Source of the DNA: Streptomyces vietnamensis
GTDB lineage: Bacteria; Actinomycetota; Actinomycetes; Streptomycetales; Streptomycetaceae
DNA: 64,000 bases
Assembly (NCBI RefSeq): GCF_000830005.1
Contig: NZ_CP010407.1
Coordinates: 62,001 to 126,000 of the forward strand
Direction of reading: 5' to 3'
The notes under the pieces were generated by a model, which searched no databases, was not told the origin of the DNA, and worked only from the letters and a program-made list of their open reading frames with translations. Below are positions 61,603 to 64,000 of the stretch, in pieces. Position 1 is the stretch's first letter; each line of letters opens with the position of its first letter. Both the position numbers and the translations under genes were made by a program.

Positions 61603-63383
61603 CCGGCCAGACCGCTCAGGCCGGTGGGCACGTGCATCTGCTTCACGGTCCTGCCGTCGCCCGTGTACATGTGGACGCCGCACGGCAGGCAGGGGTCGAA
61701 GCTGCGCACGGCGCGCATGATGTCGATGCCCTTGAAGTTCTCGGGCGTGTTCTCTTCGAAGATCGGGGTGTTCTGCACCGCGTCCTCGTACGGGCCGGGG
61801 GTTCCGAACGTGTCCCGCGTGGAGGCGTTCCACGGCGTCGGCGGATAGGGGTGGTAGTTGGCGATCTTGCCGTCCCTGATGACCATGTGGTGCGAGAGGA
61901 CACCCCGTACGGCCTCGGTGAAGCCGACACCGATGGACTCGTCCGGCACGTCGAACTTCTCCCACGTCTGCGTGCGGCCGGCGCGGACCTCCTCCAGGCT
62001 CTTCTCGGCGCAGTGCAGGGCGACGGCGGCCGCGTACGCCTGGAAGTAGGTCCGGGCGCGGTTGCGCTCCAGGGCGTTGCTCCACTTCGGGATCTTCCAC
62101 TCGAAGGTGGTCTCCGGCTTGGTCATCGTCCGGGGGAGGTTGATCACGACGCTGTGCCCGGTGGCCTTGACGTAGCCGATGTCGACGAGGCCGGAGAGCG
62201 CGGTGGACCACAGGCGCGCGATGGGGCCGCCGCCGGTGTCGAGTGCCAGGTGGTCCTTGCCGTCGAACCAGCGCGGGGACATGACCCAGCTGTACTTGTC
62301 GTCGAAGTTCCGCTTCTGCGGGGCAGGGATCGTGTGCTGGTTCCACGGGTGGCGCGGGTCGACCGGGTTGCCCAGCGGATCGTGGGTGACGAACTGCTCC
62401 TGGCCCTGCCAGTCCTCGTAGTACGAGCTGCCGAGCAGGATGCGGATGCCGAGGTTGATCTCGGTGAGGTCGTTGGTCACCAGCTTGCCGTCGACGACGA
62501 CACCGGGGGTGACGAACATCCGCCGACCCCAGTCGGTCATGTTGGCGTAGGTGAAGTCGCAGTGCTCGGGGTCGTTGAGCGCGCCCCAGCAGCCGAGCAG
62601 CACACGGCGGCGGCCGACCTCCTCGTAGCCGGGCAGCGCCTCGTAGAAGAAGTCGAAGAGGTCGTCGTGGAGCGGGACGACCCGCTTCATGAACTCCACG
62701 TAGCGCATGAGGCGGCTCATGTAGTCGGTGAACAGCTGCACGGACGCGACCGTGCCGACGCCGCCGGGGTAGAGGGTGGAGGGGTGGACGTGCCGCCCCT
62801 CCATGAGACAGAACATCTCCCGGGTGTAGCGGCTGACCTGGAGCGCCTCGCGGTAGAACTCGCCCTCGAGGGGGTTGAGAGAGCGCATGATGTCCGCGAT
62901 CGTGCGGTAGCCGTGCTCGGCGGCGTGCGGCGCCTCGGTGCGCTCGGCCAGCTCCAGGACGCCGGGGTTGGTCTCGCGGACCATCTTCTCGCAGTAGTCG
63001 ACCCCGACCAGGTTCTCCTGGAAGATGTTGTGGTCGAACATGTACTCTGCGGACTCGCCGAGGTTGATGATCCACTCGCCGAGATGCGGGGGCTTCACGC
63101 CGTACGCCATGTTCTGCGCGTACACGGAGCAGGTCGCGTGGTTGTCACCGCAGATGCCGCAGATGCGGCTGGTGATGAAGTGCGCGTCGCGGGGGTCCTT
63201 GCCCCGCATGAAGACGCTGTAGCCGCGGAAGACGGAGGACGTGCTGTAGCACTCCGCGACGCGCTTCTGCTTGAAATCGATCTTCGTGTGGATGCCGAGG
63301 CTGCCCACGATCCGGGTGATGGGGTCCCAGGCCATCTCCACAAGGCCGGAGCCGTCACCCGTCGTCTTCGCCGGAGATGCCAT
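61599..63383 (-). CDS. hhyL: [NiFe]-hydrogenase large subunit, group 1h
   Basis: 594 residues. Nickel is bound by two CxxC motifs: N-terminal TSRICGICGDNHATCSVYAQ and C-terminal RSFDPCLPCGVHMYTGDGRT. The ~20 residues after the last His form the peptide removed by the maturation protease. MAWDPITRIVGSLGIHTKID and EGRHVHPSTLYPGGVGTVAS are typical of group 1h (formerly group 5) high-affinity uptake enzymes, which oxidise atmospheric hydrogen in actinobacterial spores. The ATG was chosen because upstream in-frame codons lack a start. Coupled to the NifU-like gene by overlap. Confidence 0.95.
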   Translation of the reverse strand: MASPAKTTGDGSGLVEMAWDPITRIVGSLGIHTKIDFKQKRVAECYSTSSVFRGYSVFMRGKDPRDAHFITSRICGICGDNHATCSVYAQNMAYGVKPPHLGEWIINLGESAEYMFDHNIFQENLVGVDYCEKMVRETNPGVLELAERTEAPHAAEHGYRTIADIMRSLNPLEGEFYREALQVSRYTREMFCLMEGRHVHPSTLYPGGVGTVASVQLFTDYMSRLMRYVEFMKRVVPLHDDLFDFFYEALPGYEEVGRRRVLLGCWGALNDPEHCDFTYANMTDWGRRMFVTPGVVVDGKLVTNDLTEINLGIRILLGSSYYEDWQGQEQFVTHDPLGNPVDPRHPWNQHTIPAPQKRNFDDKYSWVMSPRWFDGKDHLALDTGGGPIARLWSTALSGLVDIGYVKATGHSVVINLPRTMTKPETTFEWKIPKWSNALERNRARTYFQAYAAAVALHCAEKSLEEVRAGRTQTWEKFDVPDESIGVGFTEAVRGVLSHHMVIRDGKIANYHPYPPTPWNASTRDTFGTPGPYEDAVQNTPIFEENTPENFKGIDIMRAVRSFDPCLPCGVHMYTGDGRTVKQMHVPTGLSGLAG

Positions 63384-63471
63384 GGTCGCTGTGATGCCCT
63401 TCGTCAACTCTTCGACTACACGAACAGTGGGTTGGATGGGGGTCTTGCGGGGTGGCGCGATGGCGTCACGG

Positions 63472-63999
63472 TCACCAGGGCGGCCGGTAGCCGGTGGTGA
63501 TGCGCTCGCCGGTGTGCCGCCACTTCGGCTCCTTGTCCACGGTCTTGGCCGTGATGGTCCGCAGGCGGCGGATGACGGAGCCGTACACGCCGCTGGCGGT
63601 GCTGGAGACCTTGCCGCCGGGAGGTTCGTCCATGAACGGCATGAACTTGTCCGGGAATCCGGGCATCGTGCACGCGATGCAGATGCCGCCGACGTTCGGA
63701 CAGCCGCCGACACCGTTCATCCAGCCGCGCTTGGGGACGTTGCACTTGACGACGGGGCCCCAGCAACCGAGCTTGACCAGGCACTTGGGCGAGTCGTACG
63801 TCGAGGCGAACTGGCCCTGCTCGTAGTAGCCGGCCCGGTCGCAGCCCTCGTGCACGGTCGCCCCGAACAGCCAGGTGGGGCGGAGCTTGTCGTCCAGCGG
63901 GATCATGGGTGCGGAGCCGACCGCCTGGTAGAGCAGGTAGGTCAGCGTCTCCGCGAAGTTGTCCGGCTGGATGGGGCAGCCGGGCACGCACACGATCGG
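63472..63999 (-). CDS. hhyS: [NiFe]-hydrogenase small subunit, group 1h, C-terminal part
   Basis: About 175 C-terminal residues; the rest lies beyond the window. Cysteine motifs for the Fe-S relay are visible: VCVPGCPIQPDNFAETLTYL, VHEGCDRAGYYEQGQFA, KCLVKLGCWGPVVKCNVPKR and GGCPNVGGICIACTMPGFPD. It carries electrons from the [NiFe] site. The frame is open to the window edge. It lies 88 bases upstream of the large subunit, and the operon promoter must be outside the window. Confidence 0.95.
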   Translation of the reverse strand, partial: PIVCVPGCPIQPDNFAETLTYLLYQAVGSAPMIPLDDKLRPTWLFGATVHEGCDRAGYYEQGQFASTYDSPKCLVKLGCWGPVVKCNVPKRGWMNGVGGCPNVGGICIACTMPGFPDKFMPFMDEPPGGKVSSTASGVYGSVIRRLRTITAKTVDKEPKWRHTGERITTGYRPPW

Positions 64000-64000
64000 G

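Overview
The window looks like part of a Streptomyces chromosome arm or a linear accessory replicon. The DNA is very GC-rich, the gene families are typically streptomycete, there is an initiator tRNA-Met gene, and the right end carries an actinobacterial uptake [NiFe]-hydrogenase cluster. Everything here was read by eye from the sequence; family names come from recognised motifs, not from searches.

Left part (1-21 kb) is an insertion-sequence graveyard with accessory cargo. After the 3' end of a xanthine dehydrogenase-type gene come remnants or copies of IS5, IS630, IS3, IS701 and Tn3-type elements, several with readable target duplications. Between them lie: (i) a compact minus-strand operon (6776-3504) encoding two related small exported proteins and a secreted protein that joins a ricin-like ribosome-inactivating N-glycosidase domain to an alpha/alpha-toroid domain, which is the most striking item in the window; (ii) plasmid- or ICE-like genes at 9.6-15 kb (Mrr-type nuclease, small membrane protein, CoiA-like fragment, thioredoxin-fold protein, DUF721/DciA-like protein plus three fragments of it, CPBP protease) ending at an initiator tRNA gene; (iii) a divergent CGNR regulator / short-chain dehydrogenase pair.

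Middle part (21.8-35.7 kb) has conserved functions: an ArcD-like antiporter with arginine deiminase, a stress-type group (DUF1269 protein, lipoprotein, baeRF3-like protein), a geranylgeranyl-reductase-type flavoprotein, a frameshifted AfsR/NB-ARC-type regulator, a helix-turn-helix/peptidoglycan-binding membrane protein divergent from a secreted M15-type peptidase, and an isochorismatase-family hydrolase.

From 36 to 43 kb there are remnants of IS1182 and ISL3 elements and several two-repeat or decayed type I-E-like CRISPR loci with 60-61 bp periodicity but no cas genes. Interspersed are small enzymes (DoxX-like, DUF1905-like, VOC) and an RpiR-family regulator. From 43 to 47 kb an NCS1 permease, an M20 amidohydrolase and a divergent Lrp-type regulator form a likely uptake and deacylation module. 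From 47 to 51 kb there is another decayed zone (TnpB/IS5 chimera, frameshifted lipoprotein, STAS fragment, broken membrane proteins).

Right part (50.9-64 kb) is one long minus-strand operon for a group 1h (formerly group 5) high-affinity [NiFe]-hydrogenase. In transcription order it holds the small subunit (cut by the window edge), large subunit, NifU-like protein, three hydrogenase-associated proteins of unknown role, maturation protease, a 38-residue peptide, then hypA-hypB-hypF-hypC-hypD-hypE. Most junctions overlap by 4-8 bases, implying translational coupling. Two small genes (DUF6400-like and a zinc-ribbon protein) converge on hypE.
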